From contig CAXTBC010000002.1 of assembly GCA_964242595.1 (NCBI GenBank), positions 46,969-110,968 of the forward strand: a stretch of DNA of 64,000 nt, read 5' to 3'. This DNA is from BOG-908 sp964242595 (GTDB lineage Bacteria > Pseudomonadota > Alphaproteobacteria > Acetobacterales > Acetobacteraceae). This document shows, one piece after another, positions 40,967 through 49,401 of this stretch. Every line of letters begins with the position of its first letter. Position 1 is the first letter of the stretch. The notes under the pieces are model-generated. The model worked only from the letters and a program-made list of their open reading frames with translations, did not search any database and was not told the DNA's origin. Position numbers and translations under genes: made by a program.

Positions 40967-41394
40967 GAAAGCGCTTCACCAAGGGTAGCGCACTTACCAC
41001 ATTTTTAAATTGTGACAAATGATCGGTAAGCAGGTGGTTTTGCCGCCTGGCGACGAAAATTCTGTTGAGCGTCGAGCACCGCTAACTGGCGGCGTCCGAT
41101 GGCGGCTAATAACGGTGCGCAAGACAACCCGTCTCATCACGCAGCCGCGCCCCCACTCCGCCCCAGTTCTCCTGCGATGAAATCGACGCTTTGGAACTCG
41201 CTGCATGACTTGCGACAAGACTACGACATGGCGCCTGCAAGCTGTTGATGCTCAATAGTTCTCCTGAGGATCATAATCTTTGGTCGGGTGTTCAAGTCAC
41301 ACCTTGCTACGGCCCGATCTTGAGTCGGATAGTCCGACGTAAGTTTGTCTTCTTTCTTGGCAGCATTCAGGGCAGAGCAGGTTGTTTCTCCTTT
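40967..41394. other. Non-coding right part of the element and junction with old chromosome
   Basis: Left third AT-rich, probably the promoter of the leftward Ntn gene (TTGTCA on the minus strand near 41020, no clear -10). The middle is GC-richer with no convincing gene; a 74-codon minus-strand frame at 40994-41218 is Arg-rich and looks random. The partial tRNA copy is at 41270-41310. No integrase or transposase remnant was recognised. Confidence 0.55.
41270..41310 (+). other. Partial, decayed tRNA-Met 3' copy (attachment-site-like)
   Basis: ATCATAATC, then GGTCGGGTGTTCAAGTCAC, then TTGCTAC: the anticodon to acceptor part of the tRNA at 39263-39337 with small changes. A 21-base block is identical (39304-39324 and 41280-41300), giving direct repeats 1976 bases apart. 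There is no 5' half, so it is not a tRNA gene. Confidence 0.75.
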
Positions 41395-42408
41395 TTATGG
41401 CTTTTCACCTCCAGCCCCCTTGCTAGTGCTGTACTCGAAATGCAGCGCCTCCCCAGGCCGCGCGATCGGATGGATCGCATGCGCCGCCATCGCCGCCTCG
41501 GAAAACCCCTGCAGGATCAGCTTCAGCTTGCCCGGGTAGGTCGCCACGTCGCCAATCGCGAAAATACCCGGCACCGAAGTCTCGCAGGTGGAAGCGGTCA
41601 CCGCCACGTGGCTGCGCTCCAGGTCCAGCCCCCAGCCGGCAATCGGGCCCAGATCCATCGACAGCCCGAAGAACGCCAGCAGCCGGTCGGCCTCCAGCCG
41701 GCGCGTGGTGCCGTCCAGGTCGGTCACGTCCACCGCCTCCAGCGCGCCCTCGGCGCCGTGCAGCGCGGCCAACTGGTAGGGGATCACCAGCTCCAGCTCG
41801 CCGCGTGCCGCCGCCTGGTCGAGCTGGGACGCGCTCTCCGGCGAGGCGCGGAACTTCGCCCGGCGGTGCACCACGTACACCTTGGCCGCCACGTCCTTGA
41901 GCTGCAGCGCCCAGTCCACCGCGGAGTCGCCACCGCCGGCGATCACCACCGTGCGGCCGCGGAAATCCTCCCGCCGCCGCACGTAGTATTGCACCGCGCC
42001 GGTGCCCTCGTAAGTGTCCAGTCCGGCCAGCGGCGGGCGGTTGGGGCCGAACGCGCCGGCGCCGGCGGCGATCACCACGGCGCGCGCCCGCACCTCGTCG
42101 CCGCGGTCCGTGCGCAGGGTGAAGTCGCCCGGCCCGCCATGCAGCGCCTCCACCCGGCGGCCCAGCAGGCGCGGCGGCGCGAACGGGGCCACCTGCGCCT
42201 CGAGCTGGGCGATCAGCGCGCCGGCCTCGATGGCGGGGTGGGCCGGGATGTCGAAGATCGGCTTCTCCGGATACAACGCCGCGCACTGGCCGCCCACCTC
42301 GTCCAGCGCGTCGATCAGCACCGAGCCGAGCTTCAGCATGCCGCACTCGAAGGCGGCGAACAGGCCCACCGGGCCGGCTCCAATGATGGCAACGTCTGTC
42401 TGGGTCAT
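41395..42408 (-). CDS. Ferredoxin/flavodoxin--NADP+ reductase, thioredoxin-reductase-like
   Basis: A 337-residue flavoprotein: FAD motif DVAIIGAGPVGLFAAFECGM, the branch marker VGGQCAALYPEKPIFDIP, NADPH motif VVIAGGGDSAVDWALQL, and FAIGDVATYPGK. The redox CxxC of thioredoxin reductase is absent (VDWALQL sits where it would be), which marks the YumC-type ferredoxin reductase. ATG 42408; divergent from tsaE with a 41-base gap. Its 3' end faces the tRNA-fragment end of the inserted element. Confidence 0.9.
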   Translation of the reverse strand: MTQTDVAIIGAGPVGLFAAFECGMLKLGSVLIDALDEVGGQCAALYPEKPIFDIPAHPAIEAGALIAQLEAQVAPFAPPRLLGRRVEALHGGPGDFTLRTDRGDEVRARAVVIAAGAGAFGPNRPPLAGLDTYEGTGAVQYYVRRREDFRGRTVVIAGGGDSAVDWALQLKDVAAKVYVVHRRAKFRASPESASQLDQAAARGELELVIPYQLAALHGAEGALEAVDVTDLDGTTRRLEADRLLAFFGLSMDLGPIAGWGLDLERSHVAVTASTCETSVPGIFAIGDVATYPGKLKLILQGFSEAAMAAHAIHPIARPGEALHFEYSTSKGAGGEKP

Positions 42409-42449
42409 GTTGGCTGGTCTACCGGATCGGGGGTGTGGGACAAGCATGT

Positions 42450-42878
42450 ATGATGCGGCAAAGCTATGACCAGGACGGCTTGGAGCGCGCCGCCGCCGCC
42501 CTGGCGCCCACGCTGCGCCCCGGCGACGCGGTCCTGCTCATCGGCCCGTTGGGCGCCGGCAAGAGCGTGTTCGCCCGCGCCCTGCTGCGCGCCGCCTGCG
42601 GTGACCCCGCGATGGAGGTGCCCAGCCCCAGCTACACCCTGGTGCAGACCTACGAGGCCCCTGGCCTCGTGCTGCACCACTACGATCTGTGGCGGCTGGA
42701 CGGGCCGGCGGGGCTGGCCGATCTGGGCTGGGAGGACGCGCGCGCCGGCGTGGTGGTAGTGGAGTGGCCGGAGCGGCTTGGGGCGCTGCGGCCGGAGGGT
42801 GCTATCGAGGTGGCGATCGGGTTGGCGGGAGAGGGGCGGCGGTGGTTGGCGATAGGCAAGCAAGCGGTTCTTTTTTGA
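42450..42878 (+). CDS. tsaE: tRNA threonylcarbamoyladenosine synthesis ATPase
   Basis: A 142-residue P-loop protein: Walker A LIGPLGAGKSVFARALL, VPSPSYTLVQTYEAPG, the conserved HHYDLWRL, and VVVVEWPERLG. It powers t6A37 modification of ANN-decoding tRNAs with TsaB/TsaD. Start at ATG 42450 (42453 also possible). The final residues GKQAVLF and the stop are encoded by a type A repeat, as for kdsA and holA. Confidence 0.9.
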   Translation: MMRQSYDQDGLERAAAALAPTLRPGDAVLLIGPLGAGKSVFARALLRAACGDPAMEVPSPSYTLVQTYEAPGLVLHHYDLWRLDGPAGLADLGWEDARAGVVVVEWPERLGALRPEGAIEVAIGLAGEGRRWLAIGKQAVLF

Positions 42879-43006
42879 AAAAAAGAACCAAAAAACTTTT
42901 GCTCCTGGGCCAGGCTGCTGAAACGGCCGCGCACGTTTCCTCAACGCGCGCGCAGATGGACAAAAGCTTTTTGCTTCTTTTTCTCGAAAAAGAAGGCCTT
43001 CCTTCC
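42855..43006. repeat. Type A repeat, inverted pair, invading tsaE
   Basis: Units 42855-42903 and 42957-43003 with a longer spacer (about 53 bases). The left unit provides the tsaE stop; the right unit ends three bases before the ATG of murU. The amgK gene often found between tsaE and murU is absent at this spot. Confidence 0.85.
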
Positions 43007-43008
43007 TG

Positions 43009-43737
43009 ATGCAAGCCATCCTCCTGGCCGCCGGCCTGGGCACCCGCATGCGCCCGCTTACCGACACCACGCCCAAACCTCTGCTCCATTTGGGCAGCCG
43101 CACCCTGCTCGACTACGCGCTGGACCGCTTAGCCGAAGCCGGCACAACCCGCGTCGTCGTCAACGCGCACTGGCACGCGGACCAGGTGCGCGCGCATCTG
43201 GCCGCCCGCCCCGGCGCGCCGCCCACCCTGTTGCGGCACGAAGCCAGCCTGCTCGACACCGGCGGCGCCGTGGCCGCCGCGTTGGCCGACGGCCTGCTCG
43301 GCACGGACGGCGCGCCGTTCTACGTGATCAACAGCGACAGCGTGTGGCTGGACGGCCCGGTGCCCGCGCTCGCCCGCGTGGCCGGCGCGCTGCTTCCCGG
43401 GGTGGACGCTGCCGTCCTGGTGCACCGCACCTTCCAGATCCAGGCGGATGTCGGCCTGGGCGACTTCTTCCTGGACTCCTGGGGCGTGCCGCGGCGGCGG
43501 CAGCCGGGCGAGGTGGCGCCCCACCTTTTCGCCGGCATCACCCTGGCCAGGCCGGAGCTGTTCTCCGGCTGGCCCGCCGGTGCCGCTTCGATGAACGCGG
43601 TGTGGGACAGGGCGATGGCGCAGCGCAGGCTGCTGGCCGTCGTGCATGACGGCTTGTGGTTCCACTTCAGCCGGCCGGCCGACCTGAGCGAGGCCGAGCA
43701 CGCCCTGGCGGCGCAACTCACGGGACCCACCACGTGA
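43009..43737 (+). CDS. murU: MurU-like sugar-1-phosphate nucleotidyltransferase
   Basis: A 242-residue transferase: AILLAAGLGTRMRPLTDTTP with KPLL (nucleotide-binding signature), VVVNAHWHADQVRAHL, LLDTGGAVAAAL, FYVINSDSVWLDG and a C-terminal FHFSRPADLSEAE. In the peptidoglycan recycling route of proteobacteria MurU makes UDP-MurNAc from MurNAc-1-phosphate supplied by AmgK. Position after tsaE fits this role; substrate is inferred. Its TGA overlaps the GTG of addB. Confidence 0.82.
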   Translation: MQAILLAAGLGTRMRPLTDTTPKPLLHLGSRTLLDYALDRLAEAGTTRVVVNAHWHADQVRAHLAARPGAPPTLLRHEASLLDTGGAVAAALADGLLGTDGAPFYVINSDSVWLDGPVPALARVAGALLPGVDAAVLVHRTFQIQADVGLGDFFLDSWGVPRRRQPGEVAPHLFAGITLARPELFSGWPAGAASMNAVWDRAMAQRRLLAVVHDGLWFHFSRPADLSEAEHALAAQLTGPTT

Positions 43738-46724
43738 GCGCCGGTCTCACGCTGCGGCCGGCGCTGGCAACCATCGCGCCGAACGTCGCCTTCCTTGACG
43801 CGCTAGCCGGCTGGTGGCTGGCGCGCGGCGGCGACGACAAGCTGGCCCCTGCCCAGGGCATCTTCCTGGTGCCCACGCGGCGTGCGGCGCGCGGCCTGGC
43901 CGAAGCCTTCCTGCGCGCCAGCAACGGTCGCCCGCTGCTGGCGCCGCGAATCCTGGCGCTGGGCGGGCTGGACGAGCAGCCGCTGGCCCTGGACGGCGCG
44001 CTGGACATACCGCCCGCCGTGCCGCCCGCTCGCCGGCTGGCGGTGCTCGCCCGCTTCATCCTGGCCATGAACGGCGCGGACGGCGCGCCCACCGAGGCGG
44101 ACCGCGCCTGGGTGCTGGCGGCCGAGCTCGCGAGCCTGCTGGACGAGGCGGCGCGCGCCGAGATCGACCTTGCCCGGACGCTGCCTGGCGCGGTGGCCGA
44201 AAGCTTCGCCTCGCACTGGCAGGTGACGCTGCGCTTCCTCGGCATCGTGACCAAGCTGTGGCCCGCCTGGCTGGAGCAGCAGGGCTACACGGATGTGGCC
44301 GCGCGGCAGACCAGGCTGCTGGACGCGCAGGCCGAGGCCTGGCGCGCCAGCCCACCGCAGATCCCGGTGGTGGCGGCCGGCACCACCGGCGCCATCCCCG
44401 CCGTGGGCCGCCTGCTGCGGCTGGTGGCCCACTTGCCGGCCGGCCTGGTCGTGCTGCCTGGCCTGGACCGTGCGCTGGACGCGGCGAGCTGGGACGCGCT
44501 GGAGGACAGCCACCCGCAAGGCAGCCTGCGCGCCCTGCTGGCGCAGCTGCAAGCGCGGCGCGAGGACGTGCAGGACTGGGCCGAGCTGGCCCCGGCCCCG
44601 GCCGAGACCTGTCCGGCCGGGCGGATCGATACCTGGCGCACCGCGCTGCTGCCGGCCGCGTCCCTGTCCGCCTGGCAGTCCGCGCCGCAGCCGGAGCTGA
44701 CCGGCCTGCAATTGCTGGAGCCTGCCGACCAGCAGGAGGAAGCCCAGGCGGTGGCCCTGGTGCTCCGCTCCGCGCTGGAACAGCCAGGCGCCCGCGCCGC
44801 CCTGGTGACGCCGGACCGCCAGTTGGCCCGCCGGGTAGCCGCCGAGCTGCTGCGCTTCGGCATCGTGGCGGACGACAGCGCAGGCGAGCCCTTGGCCGAG
44901 ACGCCGGCCGCCATCTTCCTGCGCCTGCTGGCCCAGGCGGTAGCCGAGGACCTACGCCCGGTGCCTTTGCTGGCGCTGCTGAAACACCCGCTTTGCGCCG
45001 CCGGACTCTCGCCCGCCGCCTGCCGCCAGGCGGCCCGCGCGCTGGAACGCGCCTGCCTGCGCGGCGCCCGCCCTGGCCCCGGGATCGACGGCCTGCGCGC
45101 GCGCGCGCGTCACGGCGACCCTGAAGGGAGCCGCCACGACAGCCTGCTGGACCGGCTGGCCACCTGCCTGCGCCCGCTTCTGGCGTTGATGGAGGCGCCA
45201 GCAGCCACGCCGGACCTGGCACTGACAGCGCTGCTGCAAACCGCCGAGTCGCTCGCCGGCACCGACACGTCGTCCGGGGCCGCCCGCCTGTGGGCCGGCG
45301 AGGACGGCGAGGCGCTGGCCCAGCACCTCTCCGCCCTGCACGAGGCGCTGCCGCTGCTGCCCGCCCAGCGCGCCCGCACCCTGCCCGGCCTGCTGCCCGG
45401 CTTGCTTGATGCCACGCTGGAGGGCGCCGCCGTGCGCAGCCGCCGCAGCCTGCGTGGCCGCGGCGGCACCGAACACCCACGGGTGTTTATCTGGGGCCTG
45501 CTGGAAGCCCGCCTGCAGACCGCCGACGTGATGGTGCTGGGCGGCCTGACCGAGGGCGTGTGGCCGCGCACCGCCGAGTCCGGCCCTTGGATGAACCGGC
45601 CGATGCGGGCCGCGGTGGGCCTGCCCTGCCCGGAGGAGCAGACCGGCCTGTCCGCCCATGACTTCGTCATGGCGAGCTGCGCCGCGCCGCTGGCCGTGCT
45701 CTCCGCCCCGCGCCGGCGGGACGGCGCGCCAGCCGTGCCGGCGCGCTGGCTGGTGCGCCTGGCTGCGCTGCTCGGCGGCGGCCGGCTGGAGCGTCATCCC
45801 GCCGCCGACTGGGCGCGCGCACTGGACCGGCCGGACGGCCCGCCCGCGCCCGTGATGCCGCCCGCCCCATCCCCGCCGGTTGTGCTGCGCCCGCGCAAGC
45901 TGAGCGTGACGGAGATCGAGACTTGGCTACGCGACCCTTACGCCATCTACGCCAGGCACGTTTTGCGCCTGCGTCCGCTCGACCCGCTGGAGCAATCGGC
46001 GGACGCGGCCGATTACGGCACCATCGTGCATGCCGGGCTGGGCCGCTTCTTCGCCCGCGTGGGCCTCGGCTGGCCGGCCGATGCCGAGCGCCAGCTCGTG
46101 GCCGACATGGACGCGGCGCTCGACGAAGCCGGCATGCGCCCAGCCCTGGCCGCCTGGTGGCGCCCGCGCCTGCGCCGCATCGCCGCCTGGGCAGCCGAGG
46201 CCGAACGCGACCGCCGCTCGGACGTGCGGCCGCTCACCCTTTGCCCGGAGAAGAAAGGCGAGTGGGTGTTCGACGCCCCGGCCGGCCCGTTCACCCTCCA
46301 CGGGCGGGCGGACCGCATCGAGTGCCGGCCGGACGGCTCCGTCGCCATCCTCGACTACAAGACCGGCCAGGCGCCGACCTCGAAGCAGGTGGAGGAGGGC
46401 CGCTCTCCCCAGCTGCCGCTCGAGGCCGCCATGGCCGAGGCCGGCGCTTTCGGACCGGAACTGGCCGGCACGGTGGCCGAGCTGGTGTACTGGCAGATTT
46501 CCGGCGGTTACGAGCCAGGCCACAACCTGCCGCTGTTCCGCGGCAAGGCAGAGAAGATTGCCGAGGTGGCCGGGACGGCGCGCGAAAGCCTACTGGCGCT
46601 GGTGGCGAGCTTCGACGACGCGGGGCGCGCCTACCTGTCGCAGCCCTCGCCCGGATCTGCGCCGCGGTTCTCCGACTACGCGCGGCTGGCGCGGGTGGCG
46701 GAGTGGGCGGCGGCGGAGGAGTGA
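43734..46724 (+). CDS. addB: Double-strand break repair protein AddB
   Basis: A 996-residue protein of the alphaproteobacterial AddB type: N-terminal FLVPTRRAARGLAEAFL, inactivated helicase-like core (TGAIPAVGRLLRLVAHLP, VMVLGGLTEGVWPRTAESGP, SAHDFVMA), and a C-terminal RecB-type nuclease (KLSVTEIETWLRDPYAIYAR, GRADRIE, AILDYKTG with the D-x-K catalytic pair). It works with AddA in recombinational repair. GTG 43734 overlaps murU (GTGA). addA, which normally follows, is not here; the gene ends in a degraded type A repeat. Confidence 0.92.
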   Translation: MSAGLTLRPALATIAPNVAFLDALAGWWLARGGDDKLAPAQGIFLVPTRRAARGLAEAFLRASNGRPLLAPRILALGGLDEQPLALDGALDIPPAVPPARRLAVLARFILAMNGADGAPTEADRAWVLAAELASLLDEAARAEIDLARTLPGAVAESFASHWQVTLRFLGIVTKLWPAWLEQQGYTDVAARQTRLLDAQAEAWRASPPQIPVVAAGTTGAIPAVGRLLRLVAHLPAGLVVLPGLDRALDAASWDALEDSHPQGSLRALLAQLQARREDVQDWAELAPAPAETCPAGRIDTWRTALLPAASLSAWQSAPQPELTGLQLLEPADQQEEAQAVALVLRSALEQPGARAALVTPDRQLARRVAAELLRFGIVADDSAGEPLAETPAAIFLRLLAQAVAEDLRPVPLLALLKHPLCAAGLSPAACRQAARALERACLRGARPGPGIDGLRARARHGDPEGSRHDSLLDRLATCLRPLLALMEAPAATPDLALTALLQTAESLAGTDTSSGAARLWAGEDGEALAQHLSALHEALPLLPAQRARTLPGLLPGLLDATLEGAAVRSRRSLRGRGGTEHPRVFIWGLLEARLQTADVMVLGGLTEGVWPRTAESGPWMNRPMRAAVGLPCPEEQTGLSAHDFVMASCAAPLAVLSAPRRRDGAPAVPARWLVRLAALLGGGRLERHPAADWARALDRPDGPPAPVMPPAPSPPVVLRPRKLSVTEIETWLRDPYAIYARHVLRLRPLDPLEQSADAADYGTIVHAGLGRFFARVGLGWPADAERQLVADMDAALDEAGMRPALAAWWRPRLRRIAAWAAEAERDRRSDVRPLTLCPEKKGEWVFDAPAGPFTLHGRADRIECRPDGSVAILDYKTGQAPTSKQVEEGRSPQLPLEAAMAEAGAFGPELAGTVAELVYWQISGGYEPGHNLPLFRGKAEKIAEVAGTARESLLALVASFDDAGRAYLSQPSPGSAPRFSDYARLARVAEWAAAEE

Positions 46725-46790
46725 GGGACGAAAGCCTTCTTCGATAAATGAGGACGGCTTCCTTGACTAAATGTTTGAAAGGCCGAGCGT
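46725..46790. repeat. Degenerate type A repeat after addB
   Basis: AAAGCCTTCTTCGATAAATG then GGACGGCTTCCTTGAC: outer ends of two units survive, the inner arms are lost. It marks the point where addA would be expected. Confidence 0.45.
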
Positions 46791-46911
46791 TTAAGAAAAG
46801 CCAGGGGCTCTATCCGGAACGTTCCGATGCCAGCCGTTTGGCGGTTCCTTGACCCGCATCTTGTAGCCGGCTCGCGCGATAGGGATGCACCCCGCCGAAG
46901 GAGCCGCTCCC

Positions 46912-47796
46912 ATGAACCAACCCGTAGAACACCACACGCTCGGCCGCCTGGCCGGCAAGGTCGCCGTGGTGACGGGCGCCGCCCGCGGCATCGGCCGTGC
47001 CAGCGCGGTGGCCATGGCACGCGAGGGTGCCGACATCGTCGGCATCGACATCGGCGGCACGGTGAGCGCCACGCTGGACGTGGCGCCGGCCGCCGCGCCG
47101 GAGCTGGAGGAGACCGGCCGCCTGGTCAGGCAGGCCGGGCAGGAGTGGCTCAGCATCCTGGCCGACCAGCGCGACCTGCCGGCCCTGCGTCGTGCGGCCG
47201 AGCAGGTGCGCACCGAGTTCGGCGGCATGGACATCCTGTTCGCCAACGCCGGCATTCAGGGCTTCAAGCCGATCCTGGAGATGGAGGATGCCGACTGGCA
47301 CGACCAGATCGACGTGAACCTGACGGGCACTGCCAACACGCTCCGTGCTTTCGCGCCGCTTCTGGTGGCGCGCGGCGCCGGCCGCGTGATTTTGACCAGC
47401 AGCACGCAGGGGCGCCACGGGACCAAGAACGGCAGCGCCTACTCGGCCACCAAGTGGGGCATCATCGGGCTGATGAAGTCGGCCGCCCTGGAGCTGGGCG
47501 CCCACCAGATCACCGTGAACGCGCTGATCCCCGGCCTGATCGACACGCCGCTCACGCGTCACGAGGAGCGCTACGCGCAGGCGTTGCAGGAGGCCGGCAA
47601 GGAGCCCTCGGGCGACGAGGCGCAGGACGAAAAAGCGGTGGTTGAGGCGCAAACCAAGAAGACGCCGTTGGCCGTGCCTTGGATCGACCCTGAGGACGTG
47701 GCGCCGGCGGTGGTGTTCCTGGCGTCCGATGAGGCCCGGATGATCAGCGGCGCTACGCTGGACGTGACTGGAGGGGATAGCGCGCATTATCAGTGA
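46912..47796 (+). CDS. Short-chain dehydrogenase/reductase
   Basis: A 294-residue Rossmann enzyme: VAVVTGAARGIGRASAVAMA (NAD(P) motif TGxxxGIG), LFANAGIQG, catalytic Ser in ILTSSTQGRHG, YSATK, and the C-terminal VVFLASDEARMISGATLDVTGG. An Asp after the second strand (GIDIGG) favours NAD. Segment 120-150 and an Ala/Glu/Lys insertion near residue 225-250 resemble the larger SDRs acting on alcohols or lactones; substrate unknown. ATG 46912 has a good AGGAG. Confidence 0.85.
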   Translation: MNQPVEHHTLGRLAGKVAVVTGAARGIGRASAVAMAREGADIVGIDIGGTVSATLDVAPAAAPELEETGRLVRQAGQEWLSILADQRDLPALRRAAEQVRTEFGGMDILFANAGIQGFKPILEMEDADWHDQIDVNLTGTANTLRAFAPLLVARGAGRVILTSSTQGRHGTKNGSAYSATKWGIIGLMKSAALELGAHQITVNALIPGLIDTPLTRHEERYAQALQEAGKEPSGDEAQDEKAVVEAQTKKTPLAVPWIDPEDVAPAVVFLASDEARMISGATLDVTGGDSAHYQ

Positions 47797-47940
47797 AGAA
47801 GGAACGCCTTCTTTTTCGAGAAAGAGAAGCAAGAAGCTTTTGCTACTGGAGCGCCGACAACTGGATCCGGGTGTTTCAGCTTTCGGCACGAAACAAAGCT
47901 AAAAATTTTTACTTCTTTTCTTCAAAAAAGAAGGCCTTGC
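47797..47940. repeat. Type A repeat, inverted pair
   Basis: Units 47797-47842 and 47895-47940 between convergent SDR and YggS-like genes, abutting both stop codons. The spacer is unlike the CTGTCG type. Confidence 0.85.
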
Positions 47941-48624
47941 TTACCGCGCCGGACGCACCCCGAAAATCGCGCTCCCCACCCGCACATGCGTAGCCCCACA
48001 CGCAATCGCCGCCTCGAAATCGCCCGACATCCCCATCGACAGCACCGGCAAGCCATGCTCCCCCCGCATCCTGGCGAGCGCCTGGAAATACGGCGCAGGA
48101 TCCTGGTCCGCCGGCGGGATGCACATTAGCCCCTGCACCGCGTCGCCGAACCGTGCCTGGCAGGCGCGGATGAAGGCGGGCGCGTCGGCCGTGGGGATGC
48201 CGGACTTCTGTGCCTCGTCGCCGATGTTAACCTGGATCACCAGGTCGGGCATTCGGCCGGTGCGCTCGGCCGCCGCTTCTATCGCGTCTGCAAGGCGCGG
48301 GCGGTCCAGGCTTTCGATCACGTCGGCCAGCCGCACGGCGTCTTCCGTCTTGTTGGTCTGCAAGGCGCCTATCAGGTGCAGCCGCAGCTCGGGATGAGCG
48401 CCCCGCAGGGCAGCGAACTTGGCGGCGGCTTCCTGCACCCGGTTCTCGCCGAACGTCACCTGGCCGCAAGCCAGCGTGGCCGCCACCAGCTCGGTCGGGT
48501 GGGTCTTGGAGACGGCCACCAGCGTAATGCCGGCGGGATCGCGGTCGGCCCGATCCGCTGCTGCCGTGATGCGGGCGCGTATGGCCGCCAGCGAGGCGGC
48601 AATGGCTGCTGCGGGATCGTCCAT
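47941..48624 (-). CDS. Pyridoxal-phosphate homeostasis protein (YggS family)
   Basis: A 227-residue PLP-binding barrel: LVAVSKTHP (PLP Lys), FGENRVQEAAAKF, LHLIGALQTNK, QVNIGDEAQKSGI, LMCIPP, LSMGMSGDFEAAI and HVRVGSAIFG. It binds PLP without catalysis and keeps B6 and amino-acid pools balanced. HLIGALQTNK replaces the usual HFIGxLQxNK. ATG 48624. Divergent from the DUF3576 gene. Confidence 0.92.
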   Translation of the reverse strand: MDDPAAAIAASLAAIRARITAAADRADRDPAGITLVAVSKTHPTELVAATLACGQVTFGENRVQEAAAKFAALRGAHPELRLHLIGALQTNKTEDAVRLADVIESLDRPRLADAIEAAAERTGRMPDLVIQVNIGDEAQKSGIPTADAPAFIRACQARFGDAVQGLMCIPPADQDPAPYFQALARMRGEHGLPVLSMGMSGDFEAAIACGATHVRVGSAIFGVRPAR

Positions 48625-48743
48625 GCCGGCAGGCTGCGGACGCTAGGCTGCCGGGTCAAGGCCGGCACGCTTGGCGCGCGGGACCGCAACAGCTAGAAAA
48701 GCCGCGGCCCGCGATTGCGCCGGCCTGTGATCATCAGGATACC

Positions 48744-49259
48744 ATGGCCTTGTTCCGGCTCCGCGCTTTCCTCCCTTTCATGGCCGTTCTGCCGGCCTTG
48801 TGCCTGGCCGGTTGCGGCGACGACAAGGGTTCCGCCAAGCCGCTGGCGGATACGGCCTTCAACGACCCGAACGGGCTGACGCCACCCACCATCGTGCCGG
48901 GGCAGAGCAAGGCGAACAAGCAGACGGAGTCCGATGCGGCGTTGCAGGTAAACAAATACCTGTGGCGCGGCGCGCTGGAGACGCTGCAGTTCATGCCATT
49001 CGCCTCCACCGACCCGTTCGGCGGGGTGATCGTGACCGACTGGTACTCCCCGCCGACCACCAGCGGCGAGCGCTTCAAGGCGACCGCCTACGTGCTGGGC
49101 CGCCAGTTGCGTGCGGACGGTGTGCACGTGACGATCTTTCGCCAGACGCGCGAGGGCGGCGAGTGGACGGACGCGCCGGTGAGCCCGAACACGGCAACGG
49201 ACATCGAGGGGAAGATACTGGCGCGGGCACGGGCGTTGCGGGCGCAAGGTACAAGTTAA
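48744..49259 (+). CDS. DUF3576 lipoprotein
   Basis: A 171-residue protein with a signal peptide ending in the lipobox LCLAGC and the DUF3576 body: VNKYLWRGALETLQFMPFAS, DPFGGVIVTDWYSPP, RFKATAYVLGRQLRADGVHV. Function unknown, but it precedes leuS in many alphaproteobacteria as it does here. ATG 48744. Confidence 0.85.
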   Translation: MALFRLRAFLPFMAVLPALCLAGCGDDKGSAKPLADTAFNDPNGLTPPTIVPGQSKANKQTESDAALQVNKYLWRGALETLQFMPFASTDPFGGVIVTDWYSPPTTSGERFKATAYVLGRQLRADGVHVTIFRQTREGGEWTDAPVSPNTATDIEGKILARARALRAQGTS

Positions 49260-49390
49260 GAAGCAAGGCCTTCTTTTTTGAAAAAAAGAAGCAAAAAACT
49301 TTTGAAAACTGGCGCGTGCATGTCCACTACCACGCGACAATTAGTAGAAGTTTTTTGGTTCTTTTTTTCAAAAAAGAACTGCTTCCTTGT
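49260..49390. repeat. Type A repeat, inverted pair
   Basis: Units 49260-49305 and 49345-49390; it begins at the DUF3576 stop and ends 11 bases before the leuS start, entering an otherwise conserved operon. Confidence 0.85.
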
Positions 49391-49401
49391 TTGGTGACAA
49401 C

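Noticed and set aside
40994..41218. A 74-codon minus-strand gene upstream of the Ntn hydrolase
   Set aside because: Arg-rich, no ribosome site, no recognisable motif; more likely leader or random frame.
41270..41310. A second tRNA-Met gene
   Set aside because: Only the 3' half is present, with mismatches in the acceptor stem and no D-arm.
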